Assembly: GCA_017467965.1 (NCBI GenBank)
Contig: JAFUJZ010000003.1
Coordinates: forward strand, 1 to 39,313
Reading direction: 5' to 3'
From: Clostridia bacterium
GTDB taxonomy: Bacteria > Bacillota_A > Clostridia > UMGS1883
DNA: 39,313 bases
Part shown: positions 33,637 through 39,313 of the stretch, piece after piece
Layout: every line of letters starts with the position of its first letter
Position numbering within the stretch: position 1 is the first letter of the stretch
Notes under the pieces: generated by a model
The model's input: only the letters and a program-made list of their open reading frames with translations
Told to the model about the DNA's origin: nothing
The model's database searches: none
Program-made: the position numbers and the translations under genes

Positions 33637-33662
33637 AAGCGAAGGGGTTTCCCTTCGCTTTT
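33635..33662. terminator. Hairpin terminator DR1, left copy of a 28-bp direct repeat
   Basis: AAAAGCGAAGGG-GTTT-CCCTTCGCTTTT, overlapping the last base pair of the repressor stop. Identical over 28 bases to 33905-33932. It has T-runs on both sides and is usable in both directions. Confidence 0.85.
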
Positions 33663-33904
33663 TAGACTGTCGAAAAACCCTGTTTTTGCATAATCGCGAA
33701 GGGTTCGGGGAAGAAGGTTCCCCGAATGTAATCGGCAGACTGAATGCGATTAAGTCTGCCGAAAGTACCGATTTTAGGGGGCTCGCAAGCCCCTTGCACG
33801 AGAAATCGGTACTTTGTTCCCTGTAAAAAAACAGACCTCAAAGTGCTGAAGGACGTTAGTCCGCCTTTGAGGTCGCGTGTCGATAATACTTTATCGACAC
33901 GCTC
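33663..33904. repeat. 242-bp hairpin-dense non-coding element between duplicated terminators
   Basis: Almost every base can pair. AACCCT/AGGGTT (33676-33705). TTCGGGGAA/TTCCCCGAA (33704-33726, 9 bp). TCGGCAGACT/AGTCTGCCGA (33732-33762, 10 bp). AGTACCGATTT/AAATCGGTACT (33764-33813, 11 bp) enclosing GGGGCT/AGCCCC with loop CGCA. GACCTCAAAG/CTTTGAGGTC (33834-33874, 10 bp) enclosing GGAC/GTCC. GCGTGTCGATAA/TTATCGACACGC (33875-33902, 12 bp). No protein is plausible. The flanking 28-bp direct repeats suggest insertion into, and duplication of, a shared terminator. It could be a structured RNA or a non-autonomous mobile element. Confidence 0.85.
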
Positions 33905-33932
33905 AAAAGCGAAGGGGTTTCCCTTCGCTTTT
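33905..33932. terminator. Hairpin terminator DR2, right copy of the 28-bp direct repeat
   Basis: Exact copy of DR1 at a distance of 270 bases. On the minus strand it stands just after the tyrA stop and would terminate the SGNH-VanZ-CpsB-tyrA operon. Confidence 0.85.
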
Positions 33933-33940
33933 ATAATTTA

Positions 33941-34807
33941 TTAATTGATAGGTTTCATATGAGTTTCACCGTTAAGGTACTTTAATTTTGCCTCTGTTGC
34001 ACGTTTCATGATAGCTTTTAATGTGTCGTAGTCCTCATTTTTGATAGCGTTTTCAATGCGTTCAAGGCTTTCCTTCATTTCGTCAATAAGTATGCAAAGA
34101 GCGTCCTTATTTTCGATAAAAAGTTCACTCCAGAGGATTTCGTTGATTACGGCAACACGTGTACAGTCACGAAGTGAGCCTGCCGAAAAGTTAGATGCGA
34201 TTTCGATATGCTTGTTATCACACAGTGCAACGGCGATAACGTGCATGAGCTGGCTTGTATATGCAATCATTTCGTCATGGTCGTGGGGAGATATTCTCAC
34301 GATTTTTTTTGCGCCTATGTATTTTGCCATTTTTTCAATTTCAGCAATAGCCTTTTCAGTGTTGTCGGGGGTCGGCGTAATAAGGAAATTACAGTTATTG
34401 AAAAGTGTAGGCAAGCTGTTTACATAGCCATACACCTCTCTACCTGCCATGGGATGTGCGCCGACAAATTCCATATCAGGGCGGATAACGGCATTTATAT
34501 CTGCTACAAACTTTTCCTTTATACCGCACACGTCTGTCAAAAGTGCGTCCTTTTTAAAATGATTCAGGTGGTTTTTTACAAACTCAACGCAAAGCGAAGG
34601 GTACAAACATAAAACCACCATATCGCTCTTTTCTAAGATTTCGTCTTCTGTTTCTCCATTATTGGCAATAACGCGGTCAGCAATCGCCATGTCAACAACG
34701 CTCTTGCGATGATTAATACCGTAAACTGTCACATCGGGGTATCCCTTAAGTGCCTTTGCGAGACTGCCGCCAATAAGACCAAGACCAACTATTGTAATAT
34801 TATACAT
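33941..34807 (-). CDS. tyrA: Prephenate dehydrogenase
   Basis: A 288-residue NAD-dependent enzyme that oxidatively decarboxylates prephenate to 4-hydroxyphenylpyruvate for tyrosine. It begins MYNITIVGLGLIGGSLAKAL with the dinucleotide-binding Gly8-Gly13. It continues with LTDVCGIKEKF, the catalytic region VGAHPMAGREVYGY and SPHDHDEMIAYTSQLMHVIAVAL, then SAGSLRDCTRVA. No ACT domain is present. The ATG at 34807 has GGAGATGAT upstream; ATG 34816 lies inside this site. It is the last gene of an operon with an SGNH hydrolase, a VanZ-like protein and CpsB, unusual company for an aromatic biosynthesis gene. Confidence 0.95.
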   Translation of the reverse strand: MYNITIVGLGLIGGSLAKALKGYPDVTVYGINHRKSVVDMAIADRVIANNGETEDEILEKSDMVVLCLYPSLCVEFVKNHLNHFKKDALLTDVCGIKEKFVADINAVIRPDMEFVGAHPMAGREVYGYVNSLPTLFNNCNFLITPTPDNTEKAIAEIEKMAKYIGAKKIVRISPHDHDEMIAYTSQLMHVIAVALCDNKHIEIASNFSAGSLRDCTRVAVINEILWSELFIENKDALCILIDEMKESLERIENAIKNEDYDTLKAIMKRATEAKLKYLNGETHMKPIN

Positions 34808-34825
34808 ATATATCATCTCCGTTTT

Positions 34826-35509
34826 TTAATTGTTTCCAAATATCCTGTCGGGATTGCCGTTTATTAAATCATCTAATTTTTCTCTGTTCATCACTTCTCC
34901 CATAGCGTTAAGCCGTCTTGATGATGCGTGATGAATATCACTTCCGATGCAGTAGGCAAAATTATTTCTCACAAGCATTCTTGCAAAGTCGCCCTCTTCA
35001 TTATCCTCAAAAAGGCTGATTGCATTCACCTGCAGCATTACGCCTCTGTCAAGGAGTGCTTCAAGAAGCATCCTGTTACACCTCAGATACGAATACCTTT
35101 CCGGATGTGCCACCAATACGCGTAAGCCTTCTGCCAATACATAATCTATATATTCTATAAAAGTTTCGGGTGAAAGTGCGTGATATTTAAACTCACAAAG
35201 AATAACGTTACCGTCTCCTATAACAAGCTTTTCGAGCTCTGTCTCATTAAAAAGCTCGTCCGTAATATATACCTCAGCACCCGCCTTAAGCTCTATACCA
35301 AGCTCCTCCGCCTCTTCTTCCAACATATCAAAATGCTTATTTCTCAAATAAAGAAATTCCTCCACATCATCACCGATTGAAAAATGAGGTGTAAGCACCA
35401 TTTTATTAATCCCGAAAGAACGGGCTCTTTTTAAAATAGCAATCGAATCTTCAATTGTCTGCGCTCCGTCATCTATACCAAAAAGCGCATGAGAATGTAA
35501 ATCAACCAT
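34826..35509 (-). CDS. cpsB: CpsB/CapC-type PHP-domain tyrosine phosphatase
   Basis: A 227-residue metal-dependent protein-tyrosine phosphatase of the CpsB/YwqE family, which in other Firmicutes removes phosphate from the tyrosine kinase controlling capsule or exopolysaccharide export. It has the PHP metal motifs MVDLHSHALFGIDDGAQT (Asp3, His5, His7), VLTPHFSIGDD, AGAEVYI, LVAHPERYSYL and GSDIHHASSR. ATG 35509 with AAGGAGAA upstream is used; the longer frame to 35545 lies in the VanZ gene. It overlaps the VanZ-like gene by 8 bases and is followed by tyrA after 18. The partner kinase and glycosyltransferases are not in the window. Confidence 0.92.
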   Translation of the reverse strand: MVDLHSHALFGIDDGAQTIEDSIAILKRARSFGINKMVLTPHFSIGDDVEEFLYLRNKHFDMLEEEAEELGIELKAGAEVYITDELFNETELEKLVIGDGNVILCEFKYHALSPETFIEYIDYVLAEGLRVLVAHPERYSYLRCNRMLLEALLDRGVMLQVNAISLFEDNEEGDFARMLVRNNFAYCIGSDIHHASSRRLNAMGEVMNREKLDDLINGNPDRIFGNN

Positions 35510-35957
35510 TTTTATTTCTCCTTGAAAACAACCGCTTTGTAGCATGTGTAAGGCTTATTCCGAACAGGGCACCTGTGGAGTCTATCAAAACGTCCTTGAC
35601 CTCTCCGCTTCTGCCTGCCACAAAAAGCTGATGTACCTCATCGGTTGCAGCATAAAGTACACATACGATAAGTGCCGTAAAAAATGCTTTTTTACCATTT
35701 AGGCCAAAGTTTGTCACAACAAGCATATATGTTGAAACACCCAATACTGCATATACGGAAAAGTGTGCAACTTTTCGGATAAATATGCTCAAAAATGCTA
35801 TAGCTTTATCCGAGGCGTTTATACTAAAAAATTTAATTATGTCAAAAAGCAGTCCGTCACTTAACTCTGTAGAATCCGCCGCCTTCTGGTGTGAAAACAA
35901 AAAAATCACAATCATACAAACTAATACGGCTACCCACCAAATGTACTTTTTTACCAT
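35502..35957 (-). CDS. VanZ-like family membrane protein
   Basis: A 151-residue protein with four predicted helices. The pattern MIVIFLFSHQKAADST, FIRKVAHFSVYAVLGVSTYMLVV, YAATDEVHQLFVAGRSGEVKDVLIDSTGALFGI is that of VanZ, named for low-level teicoplanin resistance; most chromosomal members have no tested role. ATG 35957 has AGGAGAAA seven bases upstream and lies inside the end of the SGNH gene (7-base overlap); its stop overlaps cpsB. Three overlapping genes in a row imply one coupled transcript. Confidence 0.92.
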   Translation of the reverse strand: MVKKYIWWVAVLVCMIVIFLFSHQKAADSTELSDGLLFDIIKFFSINASDKAIAFLSIFIRKVAHFSVYAVLGVSTYMLVVTNFGLNGKKAFFTALIVCVLYAATDEVHQLFVAGRSGEVKDVLIDSTGALFGISLTHATKRLFSRRNKNG

Positions 35958-37030
35958 TTGTTTTTCTCCTGCCATTTCAAAAAGCCTTCATATACGGCTT
36001 TTCCGCCATCACCGTTGGGATGTGCGTCATCACTTGACGCCATGTATTCACTTTTCACACTGCCAACCGCGTCACATTCAAGACAAGCTGCGATATCAAA
36101 AAAGCCTTCAGTCTGTTTTATGTATTCGTTCACCCGTTTTCGCTGTGCTTCTTCGTATTCCGACATATTAAAAGGCGGAACAGTCATAAAATGTACTTTT
36201 ATATTATTGTTTTGTTCTTTAAGCAGTGCCTTTGCTTTTTCCAAATCTTCAATAGGCTCGTCTGCACTTCTGCCACCTGAACGTATGTCGTTTACGCCAA
36301 AGCACATAAACACCTCGTCACACATTGCGGCTTTTTGTGTAAAAACGCCGCCTAAGGACGCATCATAGCCACGTGCCCAGCCCATTCCTATGTTCCAAAA
36401 GCTGATGTAATCAGGCATTGATGAGCCTATCCTGTGTGACCATGCTTCATATTTATCAATACCAGTCCTTGTGCCCTGAGTTATGGAATCGCCCCAAAAG
36501 CCAACGGTTTTTGTCATGGGTTTGTCACAGCCTATAAAAGCAGGTCTCAAAACAAAGTTATCGCACCATTTTTCCTCTCCGTCAACAAACATCCTGCCTG
36601 TAGAGGCACTTTCGTTTGTAGCAGGCAAAAACACACGTCCGTTTGTTTTTACATTAAAGCAAAGAACTAAATATCCGTCTTTTTTATATGTAAAATCAAA
36701 AGCATCGCTTTCATATTCTTCGCCTACGGATACGATTTTTTCGACTTTTGAGTCAAATGTTATAGGGGTAATATTTTCTTCCTGCTCTTTATCTGGTGAA
36801 AAGGCTGCATATGCTTTTGTAACAATATAGCCGTCGCCTTTTTTACCTGCTTTACAGTTGCCCGTGGAATCAACGCTGTTTACAAAAAACAACGTGTAAC
36901 GGTTTTGTCCGTCTGTACGAAGCTTGTAGTAGCTTTTAAAAACATATTCCTTATCCGATAAAAGATTAATGCCGTTATTATTTCCCGTACCCAGCACCGT
37001 TGCCGAATACATCTGCGTAAATTTTTTCAT
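35951..37030 (-). CDS. SGNH/GDSL-family hydrolase with N-terminal beta-rich domain
   Basis: A 359-residue esterase-type protein. Residues 1-170 form a beta-rich domain (for example VFKSYYKLRTDGQNRYTLFFV, KDGYLVLCFNVKTN). The SGNH fold then shows GFWGDSITQGTRTG with nucleophile Ser182, a Gly/Asn block near NIGMGWARG, GVNDIR at 245-250, and SSDDAHPNG with the catalytic Asp334-His337 pair. No signal peptide is present, so it acts in the cytoplasm or is exported by other means. It is a plausible carbohydrate or lipid deacylase. First gene of the operon with VanZ-like, cpsB and tyrA; SD AGGATGA. The divergent neighbour is tRNA-Leu(UAA). Confidence 0.9.
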   Translation of the reverse strand: MKKFTQMYSATVLGTGNNNGINLLSDKEYVFKSYYKLRTDGQNRYTLFFVNSVDSTGNCKAGKKGDGYIVTKAYAAFSPDKEQEENITPITFDSKVEKIVSVGEEYESDAFDFTYKKDGYLVLCFNVKTNGRVFLPATNESASTGRMFVDGEEKWCDNFVLRPAFIGCDKPMTKTVGFWGDSITQGTRTGIDKYEAWSHRIGSSMPDYISFWNIGMGWARGYDASLGGVFTQKAAMCDEVFMCFGVNDIRSGGRSADEPIEDLEKAKALLKEQNNNIKVHFMTVPPFNMSEYEEAQRKRVNEYIKQTEGFFDIAACLECDAVGSVKSEYMASSDDAHPNGDGGKAVYEGFLKWQEKNKW

Positions 37031-37052
37031 TTTGCATCATCCTATTTTTGTA

Positions 37053-37081
37053 TTGACAATCAAATTTTTATTTGCTATAAT
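37053..37081 (+). promoter_or_regulatory. Consensus promoter of tRNA-Leu(UAA)
   Basis: TTGACA (37053-37058), 17 bases, TATAAT (37076-37081), ten bases before the tRNA 5' end. Confidence 0.92.
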
Positions 37082-37091
37082 AATCCTGCTT

Positions 37092-37179
37092 GCCCGAGTG
37101 GCGGAACTGGCAGACGCACAGGACTTAAAATCCTGCGGCCCTTAAAGCCGTACCGGTTCGATTCCGGTCTCGGGCACCA
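37092..37179 (+). tRNA. tRNA-Leu (anticodon UAA)
   Basis: A class II tRNA of 88 bases with encoded CCA at 37177-37179. Acceptor GCCCGAG / CTCGGGC, anticodon stem-loop CAGGA-CTTAAAA-TCCTG (anticodon UAA), a long variable arm CGGC..GCCG, and T arm CCGG-TTCGATT-CCGG. Own promoter and terminator. Confidence 0.97.
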
Positions 37180-37217
37180 AAATCGACATTCTTCGACAGA
37201 AGGATGTCGATTTTACT
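37178..37217. terminator. Terminator after tRNA-Leu(UAA), convergent with trmB
   Basis: Stem AAAATCGACAT / ATGTCGATTTT, followed by TTTTACTTTTT. On the other strand it lies just past the trmB stop, so it can end both transcripts. Confidence 0.85.
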
Positions 37218-37219
37218 TT

Positions 37220-37849
37220 TTATCTCTTTTTCCTTGCAACAAGTCTGTTTATCGTAAATCCGAGCCCCGAAAACTTTTCTTCGTATTCGGTCATAATATT
37301 ACCTTCAAAGCCTGAGTTATGCAAGTCATACGTTACATCACTAAGCTCCCAGCCGTTTTCGGTAAAGCTTTCAAGCGAAAAATCAAACAGAGCTCTGTTA
37401 TCGGTTTTAAAATGCACCTCGCCGTCTTCCGCGAGGATTTTTTCATATAAATCAAGAAAATTCTTGTGTGTAAGTCTTCTTTTTGCGTGCCTGTCCTTAG
37501 GCCATGGGTCAGAAAAGTTAAGATAAATCCTGTCCACACCGCCATGAGGGATAGAATCTGCCATATACTGCACATTGCCTGACACAAAGCGTATGTTATC
37601 TAATTCCATATCTCTGGCCTTTTCGGCAGCGAGCACTATAATATTGGCAATCATTTCACTTGCTATGTAATGGATATCGGGGTTAAGGGATGCAAGTGTA
37701 GTAATAAACCTGCCCTTTCCGCAACCGATTTCCATATGAAGCGGATGATGGTTTAAAAACTCTTCATCTAAAATATCGCCTTTATCTGAATAAATCTGAG
37801 CACAATTGTCAAGTCTTTCGTCAAGATGTTTACGGTTTCTCTGTCTCAT
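37220..37849 (-). CDS. trmB: tRNA (guanine-N7-)-methyltransferase
   Basis: A 209-residue SAM-dependent enzyme that makes m7G46 in tRNA variable loops. It carries MRQRNRKHLDERL at the start, HMEIGCGKGRFITTLA (SAM site), YIASEMIANIIV, NFSDPWPKDRHAKRRLTHKNFL and HFKTDNRALFDFSLES, ending with MTEYEEKFSGLGFTINRLVARKK. ATG 37849 follows GGAGG by seven bases; an in-frame TTG two codons earlier overlaps that region. It has its own promoter and stands convergent to a tRNA gene, which is probably chance. Confidence 0.96.
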   Translation of the reverse strand: MRQRNRKHLDERLDNCAQIYSDKGDILDEEFLNHHPLHMEIGCGKGRFITTLASLNPDIHYIASEMIANIIVLAAEKARDMELDNIRFVSGNVQYMADSIPHGGVDRIYLNFSDPWPKDRHAKRRLTHKNFLDLYEKILAEDGEVHFKTDNRALFDFSLESFTENGWELSDVTYDLHNSGFEGNIMTEYEEKFSGLGFTINRLVARKKR

Positions 37850-37881
37850 AGTCAAACCTCCGTAAGGATTTTCAACTATAT

Positions 37882-37910
37882 ATTATATTATTTTATGTTT
37901 TCCAAGTCAA
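37882..37910 (-). promoter_or_regulatory. Promoter of trmB
   Basis: Minus strand TTGACT (37905-37910), 17 bases, TATAAT (37882-37887), about 33 bases before the ATG. Confidence 0.85.
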
Positions 37911-37914
37911 GTTT

Positions 37915-38469
37915 TTAAAACAGCTCTGCTATCTTAAATTTGATTTTTACGGGCAATTTTTCGCCTTTGACAACATCGTAGTTTTCTCCGAAGGTTTCTT
38001 TTAAAAGTGCATCGCTCTCCTCAGTTGCCGCATCCACCATGCAAAGGGGCGGAAAAAGCACGCACCACCAGTTTTCGCCTTCTGCTTTCCCCAGCGTAAT
38101 TTTCACAGCATTATATTCTCCCTTTGGCAAAGAAAAGTTTTCATACCTTTTTGTCGGGAAATCAAATTTGCCGTACTCTGCTTTTGCACGGTAGGCAAAG
38201 CCTTCTTCACAAAGCACCTCGTTTGCCGTTTTTTCAAACAGGGCAAGGTTATCCTGTATTTCGTCCGGCGATTCAAAATTTTCCATTTGGGAAAGTATTC
38301 TGTCTCTGATAAGTAGCTTAACCCTTTGATCTTCATAGCTGTTACTTTCGGCAACGATATGAAGTCTGACAATGTCTGCACTTAATTCGTCAGACAGTTT
38401 TTTTGAATACCCCGTAAGGCTTGTCACAATTACAAGACCTATAAGTAGCGCAATTGCTGCTTTTTTCAA
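37915..38469 (-). CDS. spoIIR: Stage II sporulation protein R
   Basis: A 184-residue exported signalling protein. In Bacillus it is made in the forespore under sigma-F and triggers SpoIIGA to process pro-sigma-E in the mother cell. It starts with a signal peptide or anchor (KKAAIALLIGLVIVTSLTG) and continues with the family core LSADIVRLHIVAESNSYEDQRVKLLIRDRIL, YNAVKITLGKAEGENWWCVLFPPLC, ending in VKIKFKIAELF. The start is probably TTG 38469, nine bases after GGGAG; the ATG at 38478 touches that site directly and is less likely. tyrA in this window has the same GGAGATGATATAT layout before its ATG. Good evidence that the organism forms endospores. Confidence 0.93.
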   Translation of the reverse strand: MKKAAIALLIGLVIVTSLTGYSKKLSDELSADIVRLHIVAESNSYEDQRVKLLIRDRILSQMENFESPDEIQDNLALFEKTANEVLCEEGFAYRAKAEYGKFDFPTKRYENFSLPKGEYNAVKITLGKAEGENWWCVLFPPLCMVDAATEESDALLKETFGENYDVVKGEKLPVKIKFKIAELF

Positions 38470-38521
38470 ATATATCATCTCCCTTTTTTTCAAGTATTTC
38501 TCAAAGGGAGAATTTTTATAC

Positions 38522-38550
38522 AAAAAAAGGTAGCTTCTGCTACCTTTTTA
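38522..38550 (-). terminator. Terminator of ribU
   Basis: Stem GGTAGC-4-GCTACC within A5/T5 flanks, T7 on the minus strand. It overlaps the ribU stop codon and separates ribU from spoIIR. Confidence 0.88.
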
Positions 38551-39118
38551 TTAGTCTCGATATTCTTTTGTATATTACAAATGCAATCGCTGCACACAAA
38601 ACGCCTTTTAAAATATTGTATGGCACATTAAATACCAAAAGACATTCAAAAAGACCGTTTACCCCCGGGAAAATCGCCTGATAAAGCCCTATAATCTGAT
38701 TTACGGGCATAAACTTTGCATACATGGGATATGTTATAAAATAGTTTGTAGGAAGACTAACCCCCGCCATGACAACTGCGCCTGTCAAAGACCCGATGAG
38801 TGCAGTTTTGCGGTTTTTACGGAACTTATAAATATATCCTGCAGGGAGCACAAAAATAGCACCTAAAAGGAAATTGCTGAATTCGCCAACCCAACCGGTT
38901 GTAGAAAAAAGACCGTTTACAACATTTTTTATCAGACACACAGCAACACCCCACCAAGGGCCAAGTGCAAAGGTTGCTATAAGCGCAGGCACCTCGGAAA
39001 AATCCATTTTAATAAAAAATGGCATGAACGGCACCGAAAAGCTGATAAACATCAGTACTATTGAAATAGCCGACAAAATTGCCGTAACTGCGATTTTTCT
39101 GGTTTTTGAATTTCTCAT
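38540..39118 (-). CDS. ribU: ECF transporter S component, riboflavin type (RibU)
   Basis: A 192-residue membrane protein with six helices, the substrate-binding part of an energy-coupling-factor importer; the shared EcfAA'T module lies elsewhere. It matches Bacillus RibU closely in FFIKMDFSEVPALIATFALGPWWGVAVCLIKNVVNGLF, GEFSNFLLGAIFVLPAGYIYK and NVPYNILKG. ATG 39118 follows GGGAGG; the longer open frame to 39226 runs into repeat B. In Firmicutes ribU is usually behind an FMN riboswitch, but the 195 bases upstream hold repeat B instead and no such aptamer is seen. Riboflavin specificity is inferred from similarity. Confidence 0.9.
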   Translation of the reverse strand: MRNSKTRKIAVTAILSAISIVLMFISFSVPFMPFFIKMDFSEVPALIATFALGPWWGVAVCLIKNVVNGLFSTTGWVGEFSNFLLGAIFVLPAGYIYKFRKNRKTALIGSLTGAVVMAGVSLPTNYFITYPMYAKFMPVNQIIGLYQAIFPGVNGLFECLLVFNVPYNILKGVLCAAIAFVIYKRISRLIKR

Positions 39119-39134
39119 ATTGATTCCTCCCTGG

Positions 39135-39313
39135 AAGAACAAAGTGTCTCCGACACGCCTTGACATTAGTTGCAACTTAAGCTGACAGAGGAGAAAACAC
39201 TTTGTTATGCCATGTGCGTTTTCCAAATTATACGAGGAAATTATCGCACGGCAATATAATAAAATTTATTTTTCACCTTATAGGAAATGCGAAATTTTCT
39301 ATAAGGTGAAAAA
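39135..39313 (+). repeat. 177-bp three-hairpin interspersed repeat, copy B
   Basis: Same three-part structure as copy A. Hairpin 1 ends (AAGAACAAAGTGTCTCC and GAGGAGAAAACACTTTGT) are identical, with a diverged interior. Hairpin 2 is strengthened by GTGCG/CGCAC. Hairpin 3 (39269-39313) is a 20-bp stem with one G-T pair and the same GCGAA loop. It begins 16 bases upstream of the ribU ATG, in antisense orientation to that gene. On the minus strand TTGCCG-16-TATAAT inside it could act as a ribU promoter; copy A lacks this -10. The sequence ends exactly at the last base of hairpin 3. Confidence 0.85.

Noticed and set aside
33744..33944. A 66-codon open frame on the plus strand across the hairpin block
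   Set aside because: It runs through four stem-loops, has no ribosome site, no known domain, and extends into the tyrA terminator. The composition is set by the palindromes.
38470..38523. Upstream start for spoIIR at 38523
   Set aside because: No ribosome site is found and the frame runs through the ribU terminator; GGGAG just before 38478/38469 marks the real start area.

Overview
The window looks like a piece of a chromosome from a low-GC, endospore-forming Clostridia-type Firmicute, probably an uncultured gut or rumen anaerobe. The evidence is spoIIR and sigH, RNase Y with YmdB, RqcH and MutS2, an S24 repressor, a split TSUP transporter, near-consensus sigma-A promoters (TTGACA-17-TATAAT) and strong GGAGG ribosome sites. 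The order is not resolved by eye. The secreted GH105 and cytoplasmic GH29 enzymes and the lectin-bearing protease suggest life on plant or host glycans.

Layout, left to right. A partial SDR dehydrogenase (-) faces away from a small YbjQ-family gene (+), which is followed at once by a 177-bp structured repeat (copy A). Next comes a minus-strand tolC-like / lipoprotein adaptor / RND pump operon. Upstream of that operon are a mini-array of hairpins and a tRNA-Leu(CAA). A GH29 fucosidase and an operon DUF896 / HPr-like / hisA / hisIE follow. The secreted metalloprotease with ricin-type lectin domains (+) is next. A minus-strand cluster rny - ymdB - pgeF - SBP5 - MATE follows, preceded by rqcH. 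Divergent from rqcH lie sigH, a zinc-ribbon gene, asnB and a polysaccharide deacetylase (+). Another minus-strand series holds two half-size TSUP genes, mutS2 (rqcU), DAHP synthase and GH105. A SLOG gene (+) and a divergent pair follow: an S24 autocleaving repressor (+) and a sigma-region-4-like gene (-), sharing a promoter region with operator-like dyads. The right part has an overlapping operon SGNH - VanZ - CpsB - tyrA (-), tRNA-Leu(UAA), trmB, spoIIR and ribU, and ends in a second copy of the 177-bp repeat (copy B).

Most genes are ordinary. The unusual content is mostly non-coding. (1) Two copies of a ~177-bp three-hairpin element sit at opposite ends of the window, with paired (compensatory) changes in the terminal stem. 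(2) A ~270-bp stretch between the S24 repressor and tyrA is almost wholly built of back-to-back hairpins and is flanked by an exact 28-bp direct repeat that is itself a terminator. (3) A mini-array of hairpins is joined by an exact ATATCGA linker. (4) A perfect 18-bp palindrome with four 7-bp repeats is fused to the end of the MATE gene. These look like small mobile or RNA elements of one lineage. None carries a protein that would explain it. Among proteins, the lectin-flanked zincin, the HPr homologue lacking its phosphorylated histidine beside hisA-hisIE, and the compact repressor/sigma-like switch are the best leads.
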